Of a stretch of 22,303 nucleotides of DNA, positions 1-6,396 are shown in pieces. The notes under the pieces are model-generated. The model ran no database searches. It was not told where the DNA came from and was given only the letters and a program-made list of their open reading frames with translations. The stretch's first letter is position 1. Every line of letters starts with the position of its first letter. The stretch is from a virus. A program made the position numbers and the translations under genes. The stretch is from positions 1 through 22,303 of the IMG/VR virus record IMGVR_UViG_3300042384_000134. One strand, written 5' to 3'.

Positions 1-291
1 ATTGACTCAGGAGATATGCTTGAGTCATGTATGGATTTACCTCAAGGAGTTAATCCTCAAAACATGGGTAGTGCTATCACTTACTACAGACGTTACACTC
101 TTCAAAGTGCTCTCTCATTGCAGGCAGTCGATGATGATGGTGCATCTGCAAGTAAGTCAACACCAACCAAGCCACCTATCTCTGATGAGCGACTTACAGA
201 TGCACTTGCTGCTATGGAGAAAGGCACTTACTCAATTAAGAAGTTGAGAGAGCAGTTCTCACTTACTAAAGAACAGGAGGCAAGACTATGA
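1..291 (+). CDS. ERF-family single-strand annealing protein, C-terminal part (5' truncated)
   Basis: The reading frame is open from the first base, so the N-terminus lies outside the window and 96 residues are visible. The segment GSAITYYRRY (visible residues 23-32), followed by an acidic VDDDG (43-47), matches the conserved core of ERF proteins, the P22 Erf-like annealing proteins that pair complementary single strands during phage recombination. After it comes a low-complexity Ser/Thr/Pro linker (about 49-60) and a short charged helical tail, also usual for the family. The next gene, a YqaJ-like exonuclease, starts inside its stop codon region (ATGA, 4-nt overlap), and an SSB-like gene follows, so this is a two-component recombination module. 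Family is fairly sure; the catalytic core itself is not visible. Confidence 0.85.
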   Translation: MDSGDMLESCMDLPQGVNPQNMGSAITYYRRYTLQSALSLQAVDDDGASASKSTPTKPPISDERLTDALAAMEKGTYSIKKLREQFSLTKEQEARL

Positions 292-908
292 AGTGGAGAG
301 CATCACAATTAGGCAACCTAATGACCAACTCAAGGAGTAAGTCAGAGGTACTATCTGAGACTACTAAGTCAGAGATACGTAAGATAGCTAAGCAGGACTT
401 CTATGGATACCACACAGAGATCAAGACTAAGCCAATGATGAAGGGTACTGACTGGGAGCAGAACGGCATTGACCTGCTGAACTCAGTTAGGTTTGCTCTG
501 TACACTAAGAACGAAGAGAGAGTATCTAATGAGTACATGACAGGGTGCTGTGACATCATAACAGAGGACAGTATCATTGACATCAAGAGCTCATGGTCCT
601 TAGAGACTTTCCCTGCTACACCATCAGAAGGTGATGCAAGTGGATATGAGTGGCAAGGTAGAGCTTATATGTGGCTGTATAATAAGCCATCCTTTGAACT
701 AATCTACACCATGTACACAACACCCGATGAGCTACTGACTGAGTGGGATAACCTATCCATCCATAGAGTTGACCACATTGACCCAGCTAAGCGTATCACA
801 GTGGTGAGATATGAGAGAGACCAGGCACTTGAGGAGCAGATTAAGGAACGGCTGGTTCACTGCTCAGAATACTATTCACAATATATAAATCTTTTAAACA
901 ATAAGTAA
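288..908 (+). CDS. YqaJ / lambda-exonuclease-like phage nuclease
   Basis: 206 residues with the layout of a PD-(D/E)XK phage exonuclease. An early Glu stands in DWEQNGIDLL (E57). The core is GCCDII...IIDIK, with D89, D98 and K100 as likely catalytic residues, and the helix YEWQGRAYMWL (120-130) carries the Gln/Tyr pattern typical of YqaJ proteins. These enzymes resect a duplex end so that an annealing protein can load on the single strand, which fits the ERF gene directly upstream. All 14 lysine codons are AAG. The last residues (INLLNNK) are coded by an A-rich 26-bp sequence repeated at the end of the next gene. Stop and next start overlap as TAATG. Confidence 0.85.
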   Translation: MKWRASQLGNLMTNSRSKSEVLSETTKSEIRKIAKQDFYGYHTEIKTKPMMKGTDWEQNGIDLLNSVRFALYTKNEERVSNEYMTGCCDIITEDSIIDIKSSWSLETFPATPSEGDASGYEWQGRAYMWLYNKPSFELIYTMYTTPDELLTEWDNLSIHRVDHIDPAKRITVVRYERDQALEEQIKERLVHCSEYYSQYINLLNNK

Positions 909-910
909 TG
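885..910 (+). repeat. 26-bp direct repeat, copy 1 (gene junction)
   Basis: This sequence runs over the end of the exonuclease gene and the ATG of the next gene: ATAAATCTTTTAAACAATAA, then GTAATG. It recurs at 1178-1203 with a single difference (G to A at repeat position 21). It encodes INLLNNK-stop and ends with TAATG in both places. It brackets the gene 908-1201. Confidence 0.9.
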
Positions 911-1201
911 ACACCAAAAGAAAAAGCAAAAGAGTTAGTAGATAGATTCTACAATCTACAGTCAAGTATTGCATGGACTACAAATGATGAGTTAAAACGT
1001 CAAGCCTCTATATTCAATGATGAGTTAGGAGAAGATGTTGAAATCTATTGGGATAAATTAGCTAAGCAAACAGCAGTGATTGCAGTTGATGAAATACTTG
1101 ATATTGCTTATTGGCAATACATGGAAAGCATGGGGGAACAAGAAGAAAAATATTGGAACGAAGTCAAACAAGAAATAATAAATCTTTTAAACAATAAATA
1201 A
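908..1201 (+). CDS. hypothetical phage protein on a repeat-flanked cassette
   Basis: 97 residues with no recognised domain. The protein is helical and charged, with Trp- and Tyr-rich stretches (IEIYWDKLAKQ-type middle, WNEVKQEI near the end), and resembles small proteins found in flavobacterial phage early regions. The start is set by a TAATG overlap with the exonuclease gene, and its own stop overlaps the next ATG in the same way. Codon use differs from its neighbour: 8 of 9 lysines are AAA and 10 of 13 glutamates are GAA, whereas the exonuclease gene uses only AAG for lysine. With the direct repeats at both ends this suggests a later insertion. Function unknown. Confidence 0.75.
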   Translation: MTPKEKAKELVDRFYNLQSSIAWTTNDELKRQASIFNDELGEDVEIYWDKLAKQTAVIAVDEILDIAYWQYMESMGEQEEKYWNEVKQEIINLLNNK

Positions 1202-1203
1202 TG
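1178..1203 (+). repeat. 26-bp direct repeat, copy 2 (gene junction)
   Basis: Second copy of the junction repeat seen at 885-910, 25 of 26 bases identical. It codes for the last residues (INLLNNK) of the cassette gene and ends with the ATG of the DUF3127 gene. Confidence 0.9.
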
Positions 1204-1509
1204 TCAGAGTTAACAATGAAAGGAGCTATCAAGCTCATCAATCCAGTAAAAGTCATCAGTGATAAGTTCTCAGTGAGAGAGTTTGTTATCACAACAGCAG
1301 ACAAGTACCCTCAAGAGGTAATATTCCAGACAGTCAATGACAAGATGGATATCATAGCACCATATGGCCAAGGTCAAGAGGTCACAGTATCATTCAATGT
1401 CAGAGGCAGAGAGTATAACGGTAAGTGGTACAACACACTTGATGCATGGAAGGTGCAAGGTGAGGCCACAGTACAACCAATAGAGGAGACAGATGACCTC
1501 CCGTTCTAA
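1201..1509 (+). CDS. DUF3127 protein, single-strand-DNA-binding-like
   Basis: 102 residues. The blocks SDKFSVREFVI (20-30), YPQEVIFQ (36-43) and VSFNVRGREYNGKWYNTLDAW (63-83) match the DUF3127 family, small OB-fold-like proteins widespread in Bacteroidota and their phages. The C-terminus ends in ETDDLPF, an acidic tip with terminal Pro-Phe like that of bacterial SSB, where it recruits partner proteins. It sits right after the exonuclease and ERF genes, so the likely role is covering single strands during phage replication and recombination. The start is fixed by a TAATG overlap; the end overlaps the next gene by 17 nt. Family is confident; DNA binding is inferred. Confidence 0.85.
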   Translation: MSELTMKGAIKLINPVKVISDKFSVREFVITTADKYPQEVIFQTVNDKMDIIAPYGQGQEVTVSFNVRGREYNGKWYNTLDAWKVQGEATVQPIEETDDLPF

Positions 1510-1708
1510 GACCGTTTATCTCCAAGTAGGTCAAACACTAACCGACTGGATGAGAAGTGAGCTTAAAGACAAGCTAAACAGCAGAAATAGGGCTGTACAC
1601 ATGGCAGAGGATATCGGTGTAGTCAACGCAACACTGCACCGCTTCCTTCAAGGTGGTGAGGCACGAGGTAAGTTCTATGATAAGGTGTTCAACTATCTAA
1701 TAAAGTGA
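1493..1708 (+). CDS. small helix-turn-helix protein, possible regulator
   Basis: 71 residues. The C-terminal half (about 36-69) reads as a short helix, a turn and a recognition-like helix (AEDIGVVNATLHRFLQGG, 38-55), reminiscent of Cro/CI-type DNA-binding domains. The N-terminal part (TVYLQVGQTLTDWMRSEL) is a probable additional helix. No catalytic residues are seen. It starts inside the end of the DUF3127 gene (17-nt overlap) and is followed by a hairpin that may end the early transcript. It could be a transcription regulator of the early/late switch, but the similarity is weak and seen by eye only. Confidence 0.6.
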   Translation: MTSRSKTVYLQVGQTLTDWMRSELKDKLNSRNRAVHMAEDIGVVNATLHRFLQGGEARGKFYDKVFNYLIK

Positions 1709-1714
1709 CCAAAC

Positions 1715-1736
1715 AGGGGAGTGTAACAGCTCCTCT
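1715..1736 (+). terminator. hairpin, possible weak terminator
   Basis: AGGGGAG (1715-1721) pairs with CTCCTCT (1730-1736) around an 8-nt loop: a 7-bp stem with one G-U pair, followed only by TTGT. It lies just after the early gene block. The short T-run makes it a weak intrinsic terminator at best, or a processing or attenuation site. Confidence 0.5.
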
Positions 1737-1766
1737 TTGTCATGTACAAAACTTTGATTATATTTA
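1736..1766 (+). promoter_or_regulatory. candidate host-type (Bacteroidota) promoter
   Basis: TTTG at 1736-1739 and TATATTTA at 1759-1766 are separated by 19 nt, matching the Bacteroidota -33/-7 pattern TTTG-N19-TAnnTTTG except for the last base. It lies directly after the hairpin and ahead of the block holding the sigma-like gene. Transcription would begin close to the ATG at 1771. Confidence 0.45.
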
Positions 1767-1770
1767 CGCC

Positions 1771-2004
1771 ATGATAATCACATACCTAACTCCCTTAGTA
1801 GTCTCATGGTGGTTCACTCACTTCGAGCCTATCCAGGACTACATCGATAATACACTGATACTACCAGACTGGCTGCACACTGCACTTGGTTGCTGGAAGT
1901 GTCTATCATTCTGGTCTACATTAGCCTACTCACAATCATTCACTGTGGCCTGTGCCACATCACTCACAGCAGTATGCTTGAACAAACTGATATACAACTC
2001 ATAG
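1771..2004 (+). CDS. small putative membrane protein with CxxC motif
   Basis: 77 residues. A hydrophobic N-terminus (MIITYLTPLVVSWWF) and a second apolar stretch near the C-terminus (about 51-70) flank a loop with GCWKCLSFW, a CxxC pair. It resembles small membrane proteins of flavobacterial phages of unknown role. I chose ATG 1771. An in-frame GTG at 1705 would add 22 residues coded across the hairpin and the candidate promoter, which makes it less likely, although it overlaps the previous stop as GTGA. The 3' end overlaps the next gene by 31 nt. Confidence 0.6.
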   Translation: MIITYLTPLVVSWWFTHFEPIQDYIDNTLILPDWLHTALGCWKCLSFWSTLAYSQSFTVACATSLTAVCLNKLIYNS

Positions 2005-2177
2005 AGACCATCCTCAACCTACCAGAGGAGCAGACAATGAAGAAGAGCTCACTGGTTAAGCTCAGAGCAGTCAAGCAACAAGTGACAGGCATACGTGACA
2101 AGGAGTGCTTCTGCTCTGGTGTACGTAGGAAGGTGTGGTATAAAGACTTCTTAACATGGTATGAAGCTAATACTTGA
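1974..2177 (+). CDS. hypothetical small phage protein
   Basis: 67 residues. No known domain is recognised, but the C-terminal half has a distinctive ECFCSGVRRKVWYKDFLTWYE (44-64), rich in Cys, Trp and Tyr with basic residues, of a kind found in other Bacteroidota phages. An upstream in-frame ATG at 1890 would extend it, but the extension would lie wholly within the preceding membrane-protein gene, so 1974 is preferred. The gene overlaps both neighbours (31 nt upstream, 17 nt into the sigma-like gene), suggesting translational coupling with that regulator. Function unknown. Confidence 0.65.
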   Translation: MLEQTDIQLIETILNLPEEQTMKKSSLVKLRAVKQQVTGIRDKECFCSGVRRKVWYKDFLTWYEANT

Positions 2178-2703
2178 CCAATATATCAGCCGTAACTATG
2201 AAGAGGTGCTCAAATATACTAAGCACTTCCTCAAGCGACTCAATATACCAAGCTCAATAGATGCAGATGCAGTCATCAACAACGCATATCTACACTGTGT
2301 GAAGGTCAACATACCAGATATGACTCAAGACAAGGCTAAGAGCTACCTACTGAACACTATCAAGTATGAGTTGATATGGACTCAAGGCTCCAGGACTAAG
2401 AAAGATGACATCTACAGATCACAAGAGTACCTAACAGATTGCATTGATGACCCAACAGAGATAGAACACAAGATAAGACTTGAAAATGACCACAACTTTA
2501 AGAAGGCAATGGTTGAGATATACAGGAACTCATTGGATGATAGGATAAAAAGAATTATATTTGAGGCATACTATGACAAAGGTCACTCAACTCAGACGGC
2601 ACTGGCTCAGTACTTTGACATCAACAGTACATCGGCATACTTTCTGATTAGAGAAATAAAACAAAATATAAAAGAAATACAATATAGGTATGAAGAGTGT
2701 TGA
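2161..2703 (+). CDS. sigma-70-like transcription factor (putative late sigma)
   Basis: 180 residues arranged like a small two-domain sigma factor. Residues 34-80 (DADAVINNAYLHC... KSYLLNTIKYELIW ... RTKKDD) resemble sigma region 2. Residues 126-172 form a region-4-like helix-turn-helix (RIIFEAYYDKG, then TALAQYFDINSTSAYFLIREIK). An acidic linker joins the halves. Such a protein would direct host RNA polymerase to phage promoters. It lies after the recombination block and directly before the packaging and structural genes, and the first copy of the repeated late-type promoter sits inside its last codons. That makes it the natural candidate to recognise this promoter. Sigma likeness is judged by eye and could instead be a related activator. 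Confidence 0.6.
   Translation: MKLILDQYISRNYEEVLKYTKHFLKRLNIPSSIDADAVINNAYLHCVKVNIPDMTQDKAKSYLLNTIKYELIWTQGSRTKKDDIYRSQEYLTDCIDDPTEIEHKIRLENDHNFKKAMVEIYRNSLDDRIKRIIFEAYYDKGHSTQTALAQYFDINSTSAYFLIREIKQNIKEIQYRYEEC
2658..2692 (+). promoter_or_regulatory. repeated phage promoter element, copy 1
   Basis: AAAACA (2658-2663), a 14-nt spacer, then TACAATATAGGTATG (2678-2692), the last three bases being the start codon of the small gene at 2690. It overlaps the 3' end of the sigma-like gene. The 15-base core is identical in copies 2, 3 and 5; the upstream box is the weakest of the five. Confidence 0.7.
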
Positions 2704-2854
2704 CATCATAGGCTTAATCACTTACATCCTGGCATGGGGTGTGGTGCTCGCACTAATCAATGAGAATATGTACCTGCTGTTTAAATTTGCAGGTGCTACA
2801 TTAGGAGCTTATTTAATATTTATTATAATACAACAGAATGAATTACAAAATTAA
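2690..2854 (+). CDS. tiny putative membrane protein
   Basis: 54 residues, mostly apolar: a first hydrophobic stretch (about 5-23, IIGLITYILAWGVVLALI) and a second (about 29-47, ending LIFIII) are separated by a short NEN turn, so a two-helix hairpin in the membrane is likely. Its ATG is the one at the end of the repeated promoter core, which supports it as a real gene despite its size. It overlaps the sigma-like gene by 14 nt and the next gene by 17 nt. No function can be assigned; a role at the membrane early in the late phase is possible. Confidence 0.65.
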   Translation: MKSVDIIGLITYILAWGVVLALINENMYLLFKFAGATLGAYLIFIIIQQNELQN

Positions 2855-3110
2855 AGAAGAGTGGGAGAACAAGACTATCAAAGTCTATAGTAAGCACACA
2901 GGAACAAGAGCAATGTCAACATCTAAGATAGACTTGACAAAGATAGAGTACTATTTCAGCATCGGTCTTAAGCATATCTTTGAAGAGGTGGTCACTACCA
3001 CTGCACCAGAGGTTGTTGTCATAGAGTACAAGGCTATTGAGGGACCAATACCAGAGTCAACTCCTAAGCCTAAAAAGAAACGCAAACCTAAAGGTGATGC
3101 CCAAGCATAA
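2838..3110 (+). CDS. hypothetical protein with Lys/Pro-rich tail
   Basis: 90 residues. The first two thirds form a small mixed fold (KTIKVYSKHTG..., SKIDLTKIEYYFSIGLKHIFEEV), and the last 20 residues are a Pro/Lys tail (PKPKKKRKPKG) likely to bind nucleic acid or be disordered. No domain is recognised. It lies between the tiny membrane gene (17-nt overlap) and the small terminase gene (14-nt overlap), so it is probably expressed with the packaging genes. Confidence 0.65.
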   Translation: MNYKIKEEWENKTIKVYSKHTGTRAMSTSKIDLTKIEYYFSIGLKHIFEEVVTTTAPEVVVIEYKAIEGPIPESTPKPKKKRKPKGDAQA

Positions 3111-3510
3111 ACACATAGAGACTCCAGAGGCAATGTGGGAGCTATTCGAGAAGTACAAAGAATGGACCAAGAACAACCCACGATATCAATACTCACTGTC
3201 AAACAAGACAGGTGAGGCTACTGCTGTACCTTTGGAGAGACCAATGACTCAAGTAGGTTTTAGATGCTTTGCTGCTGATATGAATAGTTCAGTGCAGGAT
3301 TACTTTGCTAATACGGATGGGAGATATTCAGCGTATACGACAATCTGTACACGCATAGAGGAAGCAATCAGACAAGACCAAATTGAAGGAGGGATGACAG
3401 GGCAGTACAATGCCTCCATCACTCAGCGACTAAACAACCTAACTGAGAGAGTTGATACAACTACTCAAGGTCAGGCAATAAATGATATTAAGGTTACTAT
3501 TATTAAATAG
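3097..3510 (+). CDS. putative terminase small subunit
   Basis: 137 residues. The pattern AMWELFEKYKEWTKNNP (12-28), LERPMTQVGF (46-55), then a helical part ending in EGGMTGQYNASITQRLNNL (97-115) is what I recall of small terminases of Bacteroidota phages, which bind the packaging site and load the large terminase. The large terminase gene follows after one small gene. Start: ATG 3097 (MPKHKHIETP) is preferred over the in-frame 3037, whose extra 20 residues would lie inside the preceding gene. DNA-binding residues cannot be pinpointed. Role inferred from pattern and position. Confidence 0.65.
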   Translation: MPKHKHIETPEAMWELFEKYKEWTKNNPRYQYSLSNKTGEATAVPLERPMTQVGFRCFAADMNSSVQDYFANTDGRYSAYTTICTRIEEAIRQDQIEGGMTGQYNASITQRLNNLTERVDTTTQGQAINDIKVTIIK

Positions 3511-3512
3511 TG

Positions 3513-3520
3513 TATCTTTG
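3513..3520 (+). promoter_or_regulatory. possible host-type -7 box in the pre-terminase gap
   Basis: TATCTTTG fits the Bacteroidota -7 pattern TAnnTTTG and lies in the 75-nt gap 3511-3585, but no TTG/TTTG stands 19-21 nt upstream. Apart from this box I see nothing clear in the gap. Confidence 0.25.
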
Positions 3521-3585
3521 ACATAAATCTTACTATACTACTAATTAAGTGGTATAGGTCAACTATTGCACACAAACTAACATCT

Positions 3586-3759
3586 ATGGCAAAGACAAAG
3601 ACAAAAATAAAGGAGGAAAATGATTTCTTGAAAGGAGTAAAAATTGCTTTCATGCACTTTGACTCAGATGGTAAACTTACTGAATTAGATAGTTTAGAAA
3701 ATATAAGCTGGATAGAATATGGAGATAAAGAGCACAGTGATATTCGAGAGGAACTTTGA
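3586..3759 (+). CDS. small hypothetical protein overlapping terL start
   Basis: 57 residues, highly charged: a Lys-rich N-terminus (MAKTKTKIKEEN) followed by FLKGVKIAFMHFDSDGKLTELDSLENISW, with acidic residues later. No family recognised. It begins after the only real gap in this area and runs 41 nt into the large-terminase gene in another frame. That overlap, plus the well-supported terminase start, leaves some doubt about the last residues or the gene itself. Its sensible composition and position suggest it is real. Confidence 0.5.
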   Translation: MAKTKTKIKEENDFLKGVKIAFMHFDSDGKLTELDSLENISWIEYGDKEHSDIREEL

Positions 3760-4870
3760 AGCCCTCAACAGTCCAGACCATAGATTCATTATCAATGAGG
3801 GCGGCTCAAGGTCATCTAAGACCTACAGCCTATGCCAGCTGATTATAGTCTACTGCTTGCAGAACAGAGGCAAGGTAGTGAGCATCATACGAAAGACCTT
3901 CCCTGCACTCAGAGCTACAGTGATGCGTGACTTCTTAGAGATCATGAAGGACTTAGATATCTATGAGGTGAGCAAGCACAATAAGTCTGAGCACATCTAC
4001 ACCTTTGACAATGGCAGCATAGTGGAGTTCTTCTCAGTAGATGATGAGCAAAAGATAAGAGGTAGGAAGAGAGACCTGGCATGGTGCAATGAGGCTAATG
4101 AGCTGTACTACGATGACTTCACTCAGCTCAACATGAGGACAGAGGGTAAGCTGATCTTTGACTACAACCCATCTGAGAGCAACTCATGGCTGTATGAACT
4201 ACCAGTTGAGGAGAGCATCCTCATCAAGTCAACGTACAAGGACAACCCCTTCCTACCAGATAGCATCAAAAGACAGATAGAGGACTTGAAGAGAACAGAT
4301 GAGGCACAATACCAGATATATGCCTTGGGTGAGAAAGCCATCAGCAAGAGCAACATCTACTCTAATTGGTCCTTTGTCAAGCATAGGCCTGCTAAGTTCA
4401 CATCCTTCGTATATGGCCTTGACTTCGGATACAACCACCCTACTGCACTGATACGTGTGTACTGGAGAGATAAGGACATCTACATTGAGCCAGTCATCTA
4501 TGAGAGCTACTTGACCACAACTGACCTCATCGCAAGGATGGATCAGTTAGGCATTGATAAGAGTGTGAACATACTGGCTGACTACTCAAGGCCAGAGACC
4601 ATAGCAGAGATAGATAGGGCAGGGTATTACATTGAGAATGCCAACAAGGTAGTGAAGAAAGGGATAGATAACATCAAGACCTTTGGTGTGATCTGTGAGG
4701 AGCACCCTGCACTCAAGAAGGAGTATGAGAACTATAAGTGGAAAAAGATAGGTGATCAGATAACAGATGAGCCAGTCAAGTTGTGGGATGATGCCATGGA
4801 TGCCATTCGATATGCAGCGACATACATCAAGCAGGAGTACTACACTGATGACAGTTACTTAGCCTTCTAA
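3719..4870 (+). CDS. terL: terminase large subunit (packaging ATPase-nuclease)
   Basis: 383 residues with both domains of a PBSX-type large terminase. ATPase: Walker A GGSRSSKT (28-35) and Walker B with catalytic Glu in LAWCNEAN (120-127, E125). Nuclease: D235 in GLDFGYNHP, D288 in ADYSRPE, and the acidic end WDDAMDAIRYA (356-366). It cuts concatemeric phage DNA and drives it into the prohead. The start at 3719 is needed because Walker A follows after 27 residues, which forces the 41-nt overlap with the upstream small gene. Unlike most phages the next genes are tail genes, not portal. A promoter element follows 4867-4902. Confidence 0.95.
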   Translation: MEIKSTVIFERNFEALNSPDHRFIINEGGSRSSKTYSLCQLIIVYCLQNRGKVVSIIRKTFPALRATVMRDFLEIMKDLDIYEVSKHNKSEHIYTFDNGSIVEFFSVDDEQKIRGRKRDLAWCNEANELYYDDFTQLNMRTEGKLIFDYNPSESNSWLYELPVEESILIKSTYKDNPFLPDSIKRQIEDLKRTDEAQYQIYALGEKAISKSNIYSNWSFVKHRPAKFTSFVYGLDFGYNHPTALIRVYWRDKDIYIEPVIYESYLTTTDLIARMDQLGIDKSVNILADYSRPETIAEIDRAGYYIENANKVVKKGIDNIKTFGVICEEHPALKKEYENYKWKKIGDQITDEPVKLWDDAMDAIRYAATYIKQEYYTDDSYLAF

Positions 4871-4902
4871 CAGGATTCTCTTCAAGATACAATATAGGTA
4901 TG
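4867..4902 (+). promoter_or_regulatory. repeated phage promoter element, copy 2
   Basis: CTAACA (4867-4872) overlaps the terL stop codon; a 15-nt spacer follows, then TACAATATAGGTATG (4888-4902), whose ATG starts the next gene. Unlike copy 1, the core lies in a non-coding gap, so its conservation cannot be due to protein coding. Confidence 0.75.
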
Positions 4903-6396
4903 GCAACAACAATCATAGCACAGCCTCAAGACTTCACACCTGCATACAATGAGTGCAAGTTCATAGTGAACTCAACCAATGTGAACAAGGCAGGCTTCAG
5001 ATATATCTTTGAGGTATACGAGTCAGGAACGGCAACAAGGATAGGATACTACAAGGCACTGCCAACATTCGGCACTGGCTATGGTGAGCAGGACTTAAGC
5101 AAGCTACTAAGTAACATGGTGAGCTTTGACTTCAACCCATATATCACTACCTTCTATGATGCTGCCAACTCATACTATAACTACGACATCAAGATAGGTG
5201 AAGAGTATATCTTTGACCTAAGCTACACAGCCTCATTGGTTAACAATGCGGGTAACGTTCGCATCACAGCAACTCATCCCTTCCAGGTAGGTGACCAGGT
5301 GAACATCACACAGGCTGACTTAGGTGTGGCCAACCCAGGAGTAGAAGGACTGCATACAGTGATTGCCATTACAGGCACAACTAACTTCACCATCAACGCT
5401 CTATGGGCTGATGTGACTGATGCAACCATTAACGGCTCAGTTGAGTATGCTGATAAGAGAAAGACAATATCCTTAGACATAGTGAGCACACTTGATAAAT
5501 ATGTGTTCAACGGTGTGCAGCCTTGGATTGATATGCCGTACTGGGATGAGACTAACTATGAGCTTGACAACGTACTTGGCCAATGGCTCACTGACCAGCC
5601 TACAACATTCAGCTGTACACTTGGTCAGGACTTATGGCTTAACATTAAAGACCCAGGCATAGCACCTACCAACAAGAGGGTGTACTTTGAGAATGACAAC
5701 GGTGATCTGTTCTACAAGGCTGTGAGTGGAGCTGACTACATCAAGGGTGTGGCAGTTGGTCCTAACAACTACGGTTCGCTTACAGTGGTAAGTGGCACTG
5801 CTCCATTGGTCAAGCCTACAACCAAAGTATATCAGATGTGGTACAGTGATGGTATATTCAACCCTGTGAAGTCATTAGCATACACCATCAACATAGATAG
5901 AAGGATACTAATCTCTGAGAGTCACATCCTGTTCCTTGACCGTATGGGCTCATGGAGTAGCTTTGCCTTCCAGCTCAAGAGCTATGAGAAGCTAAACATC
6001 AAGAGAGAGACATACAACAAGGATGTACCTGGCAGCGTGGTTGACTCACAATGGCAGTATAAAAGTTATGAACAAGGCATTGTTAATTTCAACACCCAAG
6101 TAAGTAAGACTATTGACCTCAACACCAACTGGATGACTGAGAGTGCAGGTGTATACTTCCAGCAGTTGGTAACATCACCACAGACTTACATCAAGAATGT
6201 AGTGTATCACATCACAGAGGAGGGAGAACCACTCTATGATGAGGATGGCTGCATCATACATATCCCTGAGAGCACTGAGTATATCAGTTGCAACGTTGTG
6301 AACAACACCTTTGACATACAGAGAGAGAGGAACAAGCACTTGATTAGGCAACAGCTACAGGTTAGGTTATCTAATAACGACATGATCAATGGTTAA
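4900..6396 (+). CDS. putative tail structural protein
   Basis: 498 residues, beta-rich and low in charge, with many Asn, Thr and Tyr, as in phage tail and baseplate proteins. Residues about 100-180 include FQVGDQVNITQADLG and a following Thr/Asn-rich strand pattern like a small Ig-like or adhesion insert. The C-terminal part ends in a short charged helix (RERNKHLIRQQLQVRL). No precise family is recognised. It is the first gene after a promoter element and overlaps by 8 nt the gene for the next large tail protein, with which it probably assembles at the tail tip. Confidence 0.6.
   Translation: MATTIIAQPQDFTPAYNECKFIVNSTNVNKAGFRYIFEVYESGTATRIGYYKALPTFGTGYGEQDLSKLLSNMVSFDFNPYITTFYDAANSYYNYDIKIGEEYIFDLSYTASLVNNAGNVRITATHPFQVGDQVNITQADLGVANPGVEGLHTVIAITGTTNFTINALWADVTDATINGSVEYADKRKTISLDIVSTLDKYVFNGVQPWIDMPYWDETNYELDNVLGQWLTDQPTTFSCTLGQDLWLNIKDPGIAPTNKRVYFENDNGDLFYKAVSGADYIKGVAVGPNNYGSLTVVSGTAPLVKPTTKVYQMWYSDGIFNPVKSLAYTINIDRRILISESHILFLDRMGSWSSFAFQLKSYEKLNIKRETYNKDVPGSVVDSQWQYKSYEQGIVNFNTQVSKTIDLNTNWMTESAGVYFQQLVTSPQTYIKNVVYHITEEGEPLYDEDGCIIHIPESTEYISCNVVNNTFDIQRERNKHLIRQQLQVRLSNNDMING

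Noticed and set aside
1705-1770. GTG start extending the small membrane protein
   Set aside because: It would code through a hairpin and a candidate promoter, and puts a polar stretch before a natural hydrophobic start; kept only as alternative.
3513-3585. Strong promoter in the gap before the large terminase
   Set aside because: Only a -7-like box is present, with no matching upstream box at the right distance and no phage promoter core, so it is kept as a low-confidence site.
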